Origin: Ricordea florida | Lineage: Eukaryota; Cnidaria; Anthozoa; Corallimorpharia; Ricordeidae | Assembly: GCA_949710005.1 (NCBI GenBank) | Contig: OX453274.1 | Coordinates: 7,431,174 to 7,495,173 of the forward strand | DNA: 64,000 nt | Direction: 5' to 3' | In this document: positions 17,919 through 29,048 of the stretch, one piece after another | Layout: the number at the start of each line of letters is the position of its first letter | Numbering within the stretch: position 1 is the stretch's first letter | The notes under the pieces: model-generated | Seen by the model: the letters and a program-made list of their open reading frames with translations, nothing else | Told to the model about the DNA's origin: nothing | Databases searched by the model: none | Made by a program: the position numbers and the translations under genes

Positions 17919-18998
17919 ATGGCGTGTGGTAAGTGCAATGTTTTGTTTTGACTTATAAATTCCAAATACATGTACATCTTAATGAGGTTGCATAATTGCT
18001 TCAACACGGATCTTTCCCAATTATGGTATGTAACATTTGTAACTGAAAGTAAGTTTCATTTCTACACAGATACCAAGGACTGGGAAGAACGCAACCTCGT
18101 GGATTTGACCATCAACAGGTAAATAAACATGTCGCACGTCGCATTGAGAGTTCTGGTTGCTTGTAAAATGTTAAGTTAACATCCAACTTTATTTCACCCC
18201 GTTGATACGGTGTTTTTATTTATTAAACCTGTATTTTTAACACAAGCGTTTTTTATTTGCAGCGACACGAGCAGTGACGAGGACTTGTTAGTACCCGCAT
18301 GGAGTGGTCCAGTGGTAAGCCATTGTAGAACGTTTCAGTCCCCAATTTTTGGCAAAGCGTTTTTTTGGTAGCTTTAGAAAGCATTGATCAATCAAAAAAG
18401 AAGAATAAGCGAAACACTTTATGCAGTACATTATTTTCAATCGATTGTGCTTTCATTTACGGTACTATTTATTCATTTACTCGCAAAACGGGTGTATTTA
18501 AGGTTGTTATAGCAAACGCTAAAAGATACCTGCTATACACTCACTTTAAAAAAATGATACTATCAGATAACAAAATAACAAGACCAAAAATATTTGCAAC
18601 CTTCTCCTCCATCCCCCCCCCAAAAAAAAAATGCTGTGTAATTGCCTTCTTGAATTGCTTGCAGAATGAATTTTATGTAGCCAAAAATATTAAGATTTTT
18701 CAACAATATTAGCCAATAAGATTGATTTGTCCATCTTGGAAATACCAACAAAACTGCTCAAGTTGGAAATCTCTTTGATCCTAATAAATGATATGTAAGA
18801 CTATCTATTTTAAGCTGTGTGGTGTATAATTTCAGTGATAATTCAGCCTTTAATGATAACACTTATGTCATACAGGTTGTACATGTATCATCCTCTGAAG
18901 ACTCTCCGCTAAAAGATGGTCTTCAAGGAAAAAGGAAAATGCGAGGAATAAAGAGGGAAAAAGCTTCACAGTACCCAGAACTTTCCATTTCTGTTTGA
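17919..18998 (+). CDS. small four-exon gene carried inside the transposon (77 codons to first stop)
   Basis: Four exons join with intact phases and consensus splice sites: 17919-17928 (ATGGCGTGTG|GTAAG), 18070-18118 (ACACAG|, AACAG|GTAAAT), 18263-18314 (TTGCAG|, CAGTG|GTAAGC) and 18876 onward (CATACAG|). The product starts MACDTKDWEERNLVDLTIN, has a Ser/Asp-rich stretch and a basic patch (GKRKMRGIKREK), and meets TGA at 18996-18998. A further open stretch in another frame (SKADFSPDEWRVITFLDF, to 19146) follows a run of ~10 C, so the original gene was probably longer and has been frameshifted. No family recognised. It may be a captured host gene or transposon accessory gene. Confidence 0.5.
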
Positions 18999-20825
18999 AA
19001 TGGGAATGTCTCAGTGGAACCCCCCCCCCATGTGACAGCTCCATCACAGAGCCTCCAAGTGTATTCAGTGTTGATTCCAAAGCAGATTTCTCTCCAGACG
19101 AGTGGAGGGTGATTACTTTCCTAGACTTTCCACTGTCATTCGACTGATGGTCGAATTATCACTTCTTACTCCTTTATGTTGTATTGTTACATGAAATTGT
19201 TGCTGTTGACTTTTGAAAAGTTGGGTTGACCAATGAAAATATTGCTTAAATATCCATGGAAAATATATTGTTAGAATATACCAAATTGGGTTATGTTATC
19301 AGAAAAAAAATGAAAAACTACAGTGCCTCTTTATGGACTAACAGAAAACTCTTGATTTGTTAAATTTTATAAATGTTATACTGCTACACAGCTTGTAACG
19401 TAGCATGGTATTTGAATCATGTCACTAGCAAAACATTAACAAAGCTAATTGTTGAACCACAAGGGCTTTGTGCACCTTTGATTTAGTGAGTTGAAATTCT
19501 AATAAAATTACTGCCAGTTTGTTGAATAGAATCACTGCCCACTCATTGCTTTGGTATGGATAATATTTAATTGATATCATTTTGTTGCTTATTAAGATAA
19601 GACAATTTAGGAAATTTCTGCTTTTGTTTTATGTGAAGCAAATTTGTCTAAGCTAAAATTTTGACCTTTCAAACTTGAGAAGGTAATTTCCCAGGCCCTT
19701 TGATCCACTGAAGTTCCTAACTGAATGGTGGATTTTTGAATTATTGCAAAGTTCAGTGAGCCTACAAGTGGCACACAATGAGCCTCTTTTAATTTTCTAT
19801 TGCCATTATTGGTGAGATCTCAATGGTATGTAGGTCAATCATATCACCACTGCTCTAACCCTACCTTGTATAGAATGTACTAAACATGGAATATGAAATA
19901 TCGGTTAGGACACTGTGGCCTTATCAAGGTGTCATGGCAGGTTTGTTATAAGAACCTCTTTATGGAGCAAGAGTCCTGACATTTTGGGCCGCCCAACAAA
20001 TAAGTGCAAGAAGAACAAATTCTTGAGTGTATTGGTATATATGTTACAACAAGGTTTACATTTTATAACTGGATTAGGATTGTAAAAATTCTTCAGAAAG
20101 TGGTCTTTGCTACTGATTTCGGCCAGGCGCAAAAAGAGGCGGCTGTATTCGCAGGCTACTCCTTTTCCCTTAAGGCAAATTCCAAATATACAGTTCCACG
20201 AAGTCCAATCCACTTATCCTTTCTTTAATAAGCCCGGTTAGAAAGCTCTTTGCAAAACAATGATTATTGACGTGTTAAAGTACCCGAAATCTTAAAGAAA
20301 TCGCGGGTAAAAAGTAAAATACAAAGATCTTTAATGTTCACACGCCATAGGTAGATATGGCATTTAAATGTTGATTCAATAAGCTGAGAGGAATATAGTC
20401 CTGTTTGGTGGTTGACATAAAAACGCTCTCCTCGTTTATTTCATAGACAGTGGCATATAAACACATTGCATTTACTCCCGCTAGTAATTTCAAGGTAAGA
20501 CCTTAATATTATTCAGGGCTTAACTATATATTTAGTATTCATCGAGTGTTGGCATATTCCTCTGGACCGGTACTTAGCCGGGACGGTCACCAAGGGTCAC
20601 TATTTAAGAGTTCGATGTTCATCGCCAAACGCGTATCCAAACTACGTAAACCAACCGATTCCTCTATCAAGCATTCGGTGTTTCACACTAGTGGAACCGT
20701 GTTGCACCATGTATGTATGGCAAAGGGGAAATTTTTACCTGTAATTAAGCAACTGTCCTTGGAACTCACCAGGAACTCACTCACAAGCGACTCGCAGAAA
20801 AATTTTGTATTTCGTTACGGACAAA
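18999..20825. other. interior of the 3.1-kb transposon
   Basis: AT-rich DNA with no transposase. Around 20110-20165 a short GGCTGTATTCGCAGGCTACT segment resembles one at 32740-32762. An open frame at 20546-20839 has no recognisable domain. Confidence 0.4.
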
Positions 20826-21369
20826 CCGCTGACCAGTGACTCGGTCACTTGACTCGGACTCGGATTTGACTCGGACTCGGAGTTGACTCGGTCAACCGGT
20901 CAACTCAAGGCGACAGGTAGGAAAAATAGTTCCTTCTGTTCTATAGCATACATAAACTCGATTAAAACCGACATAAAGCTGAACTCAAGGCATGTTTTGC
21001 GTTCTGTGTGAAGATTCTCGTATTAAACATTCGTTGCAAATTTCTTGAAGTCCCAACTGAAGAATAGCTCAAACCAGGAAGTCGTAAAGGAATCATTTAT
21101 ATCGTGATAGTCGCACCGCAGTTTCTAAATTAATGATGCTAAGCATATAAAATATTCAGTGTAATTATGAATGATCGAAAAAGAGCTGAAACGCGAAAGC
21201 CCTAGAGGAATCATTTTCATCATGATCACTAAATGCCCACAACAATTCTGAATTACGCAAAATTAAAACAGTAGTGTGTGAGTAATTTTGCAAAATATGT
21301 GTCGCTCGAATGGACGTAATTCCGTAGTTCAAATTACGATTACAATCCACAGGAAAAAAAGTGAAATAC

Positions 21370-21930
21370 CAATTTTGGAATAACACAGGATCATCAGTGG
21401 TTTTCTATTGGGATATCATTGGTAGCTTAATTAGAATACCAACATTGGAGAAATGATATAAAAACCAATGTTGGTATTTTAAATAAACTTCCGAACATTG
21501 GAAAATGATAATTCTCACTGGAATACTATTGGAAAATTTATTTTGTTTTGCCAAGCTCGGTTTATCAAAAATATTTTTCCAACTTTGGAATATATATACA
21601 GTTTGGAAAACTATTGGAAAATTTGATTTGAGTTACCAACCATGGTACATCATAATAATATTCCGATACTGGAAAATGTTCTTGTTTTACTGGCAAATTA
21701 GTGGAACTTTCAATGTGTTTTTCCATTGTCGGTATATTTTATAAATTCTCCATTATTGGAACACGTTAATATTTATTGGAAAATAAGTGGAGTTTTAAGT
21801 ATGTTTTGCCAATCTTGGTATACTGAATTAATTTTCCAATACTGTAAAATGCTGTAACACATAGGAAAACTACTGGTATATTAAATTGAAGTTACCAATC
21901 TTGGTATATACAGCAAAAATATGTTTGCCT
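21370..21930. repeat. left subterminal array of CCAAT-TTGG palindromes
   Basis: Over a dozen variants of ACCAACATTGG, CCAATTTTGGAAT and GGAAAACTATTGGAAAAT in both orientations. A matching array lies at 26420-27240. Confidence 0.75.
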
Positions 21931-22203
21931 CACCAGTTTAAACAACTTTATTTTTTGTGTGGAAAAATTACAATGTTATAATTACTACTAGCTCATTTAA
22001 CAATCATTTGCAATGCAACCTTAACTTTGACAAACAGTCTCCATTTTTGGCAGCCAGGATGGCCAGAGAAAAACTCAACATACATTGTAACAAGCTAAGA
22101 AGCTATTTGTCTGAGAACATGCTCAAGGCTTCTGAGAGTATGCAAACAACTCTTCTCTGTCACTCATATTAGCAACATCATCATCATCATCACCATCACC
22201 ATT

Positions 22204-24251
22204 CTAATTGGAAATGCCTTCATCATCAAGTTTATTTACACTAGATTTGTCTGAACTTAATCTGCTTAACATCTCACTGATGCCTGATTTCTGGCTTTTA
22301 CTGAGGCTGGATGCACTTTTTGAACTGCCATTTGAAGATGGTTCACGAAATAAAAAACTTAAGTCCCTTTTGCTCTCAATCTCAGATCTTTTAATATGGT
22401 TGTAATTTAACTTCTGTACAGGGTCCCTTGGGACAATGTATTGTTGCCTTAACAATTCCTTAGCTATTTGACAAGCCATTTGATATTTACCCATACCTCG
22501 AGTTTTNNNNNNNNNNNNNNNNNNNNNNNNNNNNNNNNNNNNNNNNNNNNNNNNNNNNNNNNNNNNNNNNNNNNNNNNNNNNNNNNNNNNNNNNNNNNNN
22601 NNNNNNNNNNNNNNNNNNNNNNNNNNNNNNNNNNNNNNNNNNNNNNNNNNNNNNNNNNNNNNNNNNNNNNNNNNNNNNNNNNNNNNNNNNNNNNNNNNNN
22701 NNNNNNGTTGACGATCAATTCTCCAAAGCCTCCACCATTTCTAGGATTGATTTACTACGGCAACGCGGAAAACAATCGAGGAAATTATTTCCATTTGTTC
22801 TCACATTTAATCCTAACTTGCCTAATGTGAGTAGCATAATTAGAAAGCATTTGTTGATTTTGCAATCCAACCCTAAATTGAAAGAACTTTTCCCTCAAGG
22901 CTCTATCATACCATCTTTTCGTAGAACAAAAAACCTGAAAGAATTATTAGCACCATCTCGTTTTAAAACCGCCGATGAGGGACAAACAATTCAGCCAAAC
23001 AATGGCTGCTTTAAATGTGAAAGAAATAGATGCGATCTCTGTCGAAATTTCTTTGTTGAATCTAAATCATTTCTAAGTTTTAGAACGTGCAGAAAATACA
23101 CCATTCATTCAAGGCTTTCTTGTGATTCTAAAAACGTGATCTATTTAGTTTCCTGCAAGAAATGTCGTTTACAGTACGTAGGATCAACTACCACCGATTT
23201 TCGGGTTAGGTTTCGTAACCACAAGTCTGCTATGCTCACAAACAAAACCACTTGTGAGGTAGCAGTACATTTCAATAAAATTCCACACTCCTTGGATGAT
23301 TTTGAATTCCAATGCATTGATCAGGTGCAGGCCCCTAATGACTTAGACGAGATCGATAGGTTTTTAATTACGAAAGAGGCTTATTGGAGTGCTCAACTGT
23401 TTTCTATGGCTCCCCATGGCTTAAATAAAAGAAAAGAATTTCACTCCAAAAACAGAATTTGTTATAATTAACTTTCTCTTGTGTAAATATGCGTTGGCGC
23501 CATAAAGCAGTCCAAAAGCCCTTCCTTGGATTTTGCCAGCTCTTTGGGTGTTAGGTATGCTCAAAGGCCCTGCCTGGGATCTTATTACAGCTTATTGTTT
23601 AAGGGCCCCTCCAGGGATTTTGTTGTTTGTCAACCCTTTAATGCTCCAAAGGCCTCGATTTGGGATTTTGTTATTAACCCTGTCCAGCGTAAACGTAGGT
23701 TTCTTCTGCATATCTTTGTAAACTAGTTTTCCCGTAATATTTACCGCATTGCGAGAGTCCGTTTTATCTATTTTAACTATTTTAGTTTTTAGGTTGAATT
23801 TAACCTAGTTCTGCAATTATCACGCTTTATAATGTAATTTATGCACAGTATTGTATCTTTTTCGTTTGGTCTATTAATTATCACCCTGTATGACGTAATT
23901 TATAGTACAGCATTGTATTTCTCGTTTTGCATTTTTTTCCCTGTATTGTATTAATCACGATGTATTAACAGCACGATAGTATTTTTCATTTCGGTATGTA
24001 ATCTCCCACACTGTAACCGTATTTAAACTTAGTTTCCGTCCTTTTTCTCCTGTAACTGACGAAGGTCTAAGACCGAAACGTTTTTTCTATTAAATTTTTA
24101 ACTTTTTAACTTTTTTATCGTCAGAAGTTGTCCGTCCTTGCTTTATCTAACGTTTTTAAATTCATTTTTGTGGTGAGGCTTGGACTGTGAATCTTCATTG
24201 ATCCTCCTGACGCAGTGGCATTCTTTGTTGGCTTGAGGTATTTTATAACCG

Positions 24252-24294
<43 letters not shown>

Positions 24295-25992
24295 CCTGCA
24301 AGGTCCTCCCCTTTGAAGCCACTTCACAGGCATAACAGCCATATCATATGAACAAGAATCATTTAAGTATACACTACACCTCAAAGTCATATCCATCTGC
24401 TAGTCTGCGGTTTTTTTCATTCCCCCATTGTATAATGTGGGAACGAATGGCTTCTGGAAAAAAAGAAAGGAAAAAATCTTCAGGAAGTCTTAATACAAGC
24501 AAATTTAAAGTTTAAACCTAGAGAATTGTAAGATTAGAAGTTCCATAAGAGAGCAAATTCCATCATCTTACACCTGTTGAATGTAGTGTCGAGAGAAATT
24601 TATTAATGTACTTTTACCACCATAAGTCCCATTACTTCCACTAATAGCACGATTGAATACAGCTACAAAATTTACCTCTTCCAAAACCAATGTCAGATAT
24701 TGTGCAGGTTTCTGTCAATTTTGATGTGAGTTCCTCCAATTTTAAAAGGTTACTCTGATTTTGCTTGAAGTAAACTTTCTCGTTGCCAGGCCATATCTTT
24801 GCTGCCTCCCTTCGTACAACAGCAAGCCTATTATAAAAATGTCATTCAAAATAATTATTTATTCATTTTCTAGCTTTGCTGTAGGTAAAAGTAAATCTTA
24901 TTAGGATGGTATTATTATGTATTGAAGTATTACTTTTTAAGCATTATTAGTAGAAGTATTATTATATTGTCAAGTATTATCTCCCCACTTACTTCATACG
25001 ATACAAGTTCTTGCTGACCTCTGACCACTTCGTTTGGTCTATTTCCTTTACTTTCTTTTTCCAGTGAGTTGAACTTCCTGTTTTAACACATGTTTCTTTA
25101 CTCTCTGACATTTTTTAAGAAAGAAAAAAATATTTGACTGCTTATTAAAATCTGGCCTAAAAGAAGATATGAACATACCTAATTAGCTAAACAGTGCATC
25201 ACTGGTCGTCTTGGTTTCTTTTTGTGCAGCAGGCACAAATATTTATATACTGAGTGTAGCCTCATCTTGAAGTAACATTGTCACAGGTCTGCCATATTTT
25301 ATCCAATAGTTTCACACTAGAAGGGAATTCCAAATTTAAGTAGCACAAAATTAAAGATAGTCACGTTTTGGCATTTGAAGAAAATGCAATAAACGAATTT
25401 CCTGTTGGATTCATGTGTTAAATAGCATATTTCGAAACACTGAACAAGCCTCAAAGTCATTACTTGATATTATCAGAGATCTAGGCTTACTTGCAGGTTG
25501 AACTACTTCCTGAATCGCCTGGAGAATTTCCAACTGCCTTCCCACACTCGTTATGCCGATATCTCTTAACACTTCGCGGTCTATCATTGGTAACGTTTTC
25601 CCAGAAATTTGGGCTCCTGTCAAACAATGAAATTCAACCGGCAAATGCAATTAAGGCTTAATATAACTTAATTTTAGAGTACACTTTTCACAAAATTTAT
25701 CTTTTATTGCGAGGGCACATACCTTTGAAAAGTGAAATTTCTTCCTTTTTAAATGAACCTCTTGGCTCAGAATTAATATTATCTGCCATCCACCGAACTA
25801 AGTGAGAGCAACTCCATTCCAAGTACAAAGAATTGGAAAAAATAAGCTTCTGCACAACTTGTCAACTTCTGGTAAGCTCTTACCAATGATAAAAGAACTA
25901 GAGATGTCAGGCATTGCGAACTATTTACCTCTGTAATCCTCTGGCAAAGCACTATTTTCGGTGTTTTCATCGGCATTACCACTTGTCGACAT
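22204..25992 (-). CDS. spliced SAM-domain-like gene inside the CACTA-like element
   Basis: Minus-strand exons with matching phases and consensus sites: 25992-25929 (start MSTSGNADENTENSALPEDY), 25797-25723, 25616-25491 (ISGKTLPMIDREVLRDIGIT, then VGRQLEILQAIQEVV, which looks like the second half of a SAM domain), 25104-24993 (THWKKKVKEIDQTKWSEVSK) and 24827 downward (RREAAKIWPGNEKVYF). Near 24668 one extra base breaks the frame; beyond it VAVFNRAISGSNGTYGGKS continues in the next frame to ~24577. The last exon (22506-22204, QMACQIAKELLRQQYIVPRD, then a Ser-rich tail) abuts the assembly gap, and intermediate exons may be missing. It is either the transposon's own gene or captured cargo. Confidence 0.55.
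22507..22706. other. assembly gap of exactly 200 N
   Basis: A run of unknown bases between the last exon of the SAM-like gene and the start of the Penelope-like sequence. Order and distance across it should not be trusted. Confidence 1.
22707..23471 (+). CDS. Penelope-like element: RT C-terminus and GIY-YIG endonuclease (5' truncated by gap)
   Basis: The frame is open from the gap edge; the apparent start at 22818 is internal. It reads FVLTFNPNLPNVSSIIRKH, then a linker, a zinc-binding CFKCERNRCDLC motif, and a GIY-YIG domain with NVIYLVSCKKC, YVGSTT, RFRNHKSAM and a catalytic-type Glu region. This order is typical of Penelope-like retroelements with an endonuclease (Neptune-type, with the extra Cys motif). 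The reverse transcriptase core is lost in or beyond the gap. The copy sits in the CACTA-like element, antisense to the SAM-like gene. Confidence 0.85.
   Translation, partial: VDDQFSKASTISRIDLLRQRGKQSRKLFPFVLTFNPNLPNVSSIIRKHLLILQSNPKLKELFPQGSIIPSFRRTKNLKELLAPSRFKTADEGQTIQPNNGCFKCERNRCDLCRNFFVESKSFLSFRTCRKYTIHSRLSCDSKNVIYLVSCKKCRLQYVGSTTTDFRVRFRNHKSAMLTNKTTCEVAVHFNKIPHSLDDFEFQCIDQVQAPNDLDEIDRFLITKEAYWSAQLFSMAPHGLNKRKEFHSKNRICYN
23472..24150 (+). other. 3' region of the Penelope-like element with hammerhead-like core
   Basis: Non-coding tail after the nuclease. At 24056-24080 it holds CTGACGA, a GGTC/GACC hairpin with UAA loop, then GAAACG, which resembles the conserved core of hammerhead ribozymes reported from Penelope-like elements. 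One extra A precedes the hairpin and I could not form a good stem I, so activity is doubtful. Confidence 0.4.
24256..24291. repeat. TA dinucleotide microsatellite
   Basis: About 17 TA units. Confidence 0.95.
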
Positions 25993-26419
25993 CCTGTCGC
26001 AGGTTTATGTTTAAAAAACTGCTTCTATGCTCCAAATTCTCGAAATCTTTCCACAGTGTCTTCCACACTCGCGTAAAAACCTTCGCATTCCACTGAAAAC
26101 TGCGAAAAATGGCGGGACAATTTGAAGCATGCGCGTTGATATTAGTATGGGACGCACATGCACAAGGCCGCTGATCTAGGGCATGTGGGCTCTGGGACTG
26201 ATTTGTCGCGGGAAAAATGGCGTACGATGGCTTGCAGAAAGAAGTGTGGCCTTCCGTGTTCATCTGAATAGTGTTCTTGGAATTGACCCTAATGGAAACT
26301 AGGCTAATTGTTATACACGCTGGGAGGCATTTCAATATTAAGCACAAATATAACTGATGCTAGTGTAAAACTGTAAAAACAACATTTACTGCATCGATAT
26401 CATTAACTTTCAAGCCCCA

Positions 26420-27240
26420 AAATGATTTTCTACTTGGTAGTCAGTATTGGTAACATACCTTTACTCATGTCAAAAATATGCCAGTTTTATTCCAGGTTAA
26501 TTAGGACACCAGTAAATTCACTGAAATATTTCTATGTTGGTATATCTTAAACTTGCATGTTTTCCAACAAAGTGTTATCAATGAAATTTTTCAATTAGAA
26601 ATAGATATCCTACCAATATTACCCTATCCTAGGAGAATTACGTGATTAACACTCCAGTTAATTTCCAGAAATATACCTTTATTGGTTTTACAAAACCTTG
26701 ACTATTCTCCAGCATTGGGTAATTAATGGTAACTTTCAGCAATGGAATAAATATACTAATATTTTTCCAACCTATAAATAATTCATGTTTAACATACCAG
26801 TTTTATTCCTAAAATAAACCAGTGTTGGTACACAACAAAATTGGCTATTGCTCCAACATTGGGCTATCAGTGGAATATTTTAAACATGAAAATATCAACA
26901 CCATTGATATTCCAAGCTAGGATTACTACATGATAAATATGCCAATATGTTCCCTGTAATATTCCAATGTTGTTATGGTATTGTAATAATTTATTACCCA
27001 TTACTGGATTATTTTTGGTATGGACAAGGGTGGAAATTCATAGACACCAATTTTGTTCCAAGATTGGACTATTAAAACATTAATTTACCCATAGATTTCC
27101 AAGAAAACTCCAAGGTCTGTTTGGCATACCTTTTTGAAGTTTACCAATGTTGGATTAATATTGGTATCACTGATATTTTCCAATAATATTCCTATTGTGG
27201 TATCTTAAAAGAGCGATTTTCCAATATTTTTCCATATTGG
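26420..27240. repeat. right subterminal array of CCAAT-TTGG palindromes
   Basis: The same degenerate palindromes (ATTGGTAATATACC, CCAATATTACC, CCAATGTTGGATTAATATTGG) as at 21370-21930, inverted overall. Confidence 0.75.
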
Positions 27241-27264
27241 AATCTCTATTTTTTTCCTGTGATC

Positions 27265-29048
27265 TTTGATAGTGAAGTGTAAAGCTAGTGCGTTTACATG
27301 ACAGATATTTTTCATACGCCACACCACAGTAGTCAGAATTCGATTACGCACTTGAATAAAGCAAACAAGAGATTGCATTGCACTCTTTGTCAGCGGTGTC
27401 ACTCTAATAAACGAGGCCGACGATACATTCTTACGAGGGTTTGTCTCACCATCGGATTTCGTTTAATAATCGATTAAACTACTCAGCAGCAAAGCAAATT
27501 AAAAAATACTACTGAATATTTTCACGCGTCAGTTTTAATCTTTCCTCGTTTAAAATGTGGGAAAACATACTGAAAGAATTGCACTCGCCCTTCAGGGGCT
27601 TAAAATTTTCATAATCTTTGAAACATTTCCCCCTGTTAATTTCTTCCAAATTGCACTTGAAATCTTTTGATTTCTTGTACAAACTGTCACAGGACTTGAA
27701 TCTCTCTGTTAGCAGCTTATGACTCAAGTTTATATAAATATTTTTTTCATATTTTTCTAAAAATATTCGATAGCATGTAATGTTAAGTCACGTTGTGTTA
27801 TGTCACCGTTACGCCACGAAACGTAACCAAAACATTGTTCGGTCAAACCCGCAAACGAATAATTACTCGGGCTTCCGTAGGAGAGCCCGAGTCGTAACAT
27901 GCTAGCGGTTTGGTCGCCAAAAGGGGGGTCATGGTCCCAGGCGTTCCTTGCGTGGACTGCGGAAACTGGGGATGAGAAGGCGAATTCATGTGCTCGCTTT
28001 ACGTAAACAACATGATTTACCGAATGGCCGTTTTTGTGAAGACCGTTTTGCAAAAATACAAACGCACACGCCGTCCGTGATAGGCCCACACTAAATGATG
28101 TCTAGCGTTGTCGAAATGGGCTGTCGATCCACGAATACTAGCTTGAAGGCTAGACCAACGTGCAGAGTTCATACTAGTTTTACGAGATAACAAATGAGCC
28201 ATGAGCTGCCAAAACTGTGATAGCCAATTGAACAACAAACTATGACACTGAGACGAACACATCACTTGCTGAAAAATTTAGGAATGCTGGAGAACACAAA
28301 TTCGAAGCTGGCGCTAACAGCAGCGAATTGGACAAGGATACTGACAGAAACAACTTGAATAGTAGGGTTAAATATCTAAGCTTAGTTCTTCCGTTAAATA
28401 TCCTGTTTCTATTATTGGTTTTTATTGGGCTCAATACTTGTAAAGCGATCGTAAATGTTGATTTGCTCTTTTTCCCGGAATTGCATGTGCTTGATAGAAT
28501 AAAGACATGAAGAATACTCTTGACGACTGTGATCTTCTACAAAACGTTGTCAGTATGACTAATGTACATGAACATAATGATGTTCCAATGTCAATAAAAG
28601 TACTACAATTCATATCTCGTTCTGCAATGTATGTATATTATGACTGTGCTCGTGATTTGTGTGAGCGGCTGTACACACGCCAATAAAATAATGATTTTCA
28701 TTCGAGTAATTGAACTGACTGGTGGCACAAATAATCGTCAGAAAGTGGTACTGGAGTGACCGGTAACGAAAATTGCCCACACGGATCCGGCATGTAGTTG
28801 CGTACACATTTTAGGCGTGGTAAATATTCAAGTAAAACGTTCAACAAGAAGCCCGAGTGAACGCTCCTCAAGCGTCTTGTTAATTCTAACTTCCTATTCT
28901 ATGGAATTAATTATGGTTGTTTACGCCGTATTACATTTTCTTTGAGTGTGCTTAAGTGTAGTGGCATAAATCTATGCTGTATGCTATCTTGTTTCTCTGC
29001 TTTTTATCTACATATTTATTCAAATGAATTCCATTTTATGTCAATAAG
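27265..29048. other. gene B intron 1, remainder
   Basis: Non-coding. An inverted pair ACTCGGGCTT (near 27867) and AAGCCCGAGT (near 28850) may mark a ~1-kb non-autonomous insertion with a GC-richer centre. Overlapping ORFs at 27757-28265 on the minus strand have no domain signature. Confidence 0.35.

Larger units (their letters stand above)
17799..20906. mobile_element. 3.1-kb DNA transposon with GAGTC-rich inverted ends (Mutator-like size of target duplication)
   Basis: The left end (from 17815, GAGTCAACTCCGAGCCCGAG) and the right end (20826-20896) are inverted repeats of ~65-70 bp made of repeated GACTCGG/CCGAGTC units, with the shared inner part AAGTGACCGAGTCACTGG. An 11-bp direct repeat AAGGCGACAGG flanks the element (17788-17798 and 20907-20917). 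A duplication of 9-11 bp fits Mutator-like elements best, but no transposase is visible, so the family is a guess. It carries a small spliced gene (17919-18998). Confidence 0.75.
21348..27261. mobile_element. 5.9-kb CACTA-like transposon with palindromic subterminal arrays
   Basis: The ends are inverted: CACAGGAAAAAAAGTGAAAT at 21348 and the reverse complement of CACAGGAAAAAAATAGAGAT ending at 27261. A 3-bp direct repeat ATC flanks both (21345-21347, 27262-27264). Next to each end lie long arrays (21370-21930 and 26420-27240) of degenerate short palindromes such as CCAATNTTGG and ACCAACATTGG spaced 20-60 bp. CAC termini, a 3-bp target duplication and dense subterminal repeats are hallmarks of EnSpm/CACTA elements. 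No transposase is recognised. The element carries a spliced minus-strand gene and a nested Penelope-like element next to an assembly gap, so its true length is uncertain. Confidence 0.6.

Noticed and set aside
22818..23471. Stand-alone GIY-YIG nuclease gene starting at 22818
   Set aside because: The frame is open back to the gap and continues Penelope-type sequence; the start is internal and not an ATG.
27757..28265. Overlapping minus-strand ORFs of 82-110 codons
   Set aside because: No domain, no splice logic, inside intron DNA with a possible MITE.
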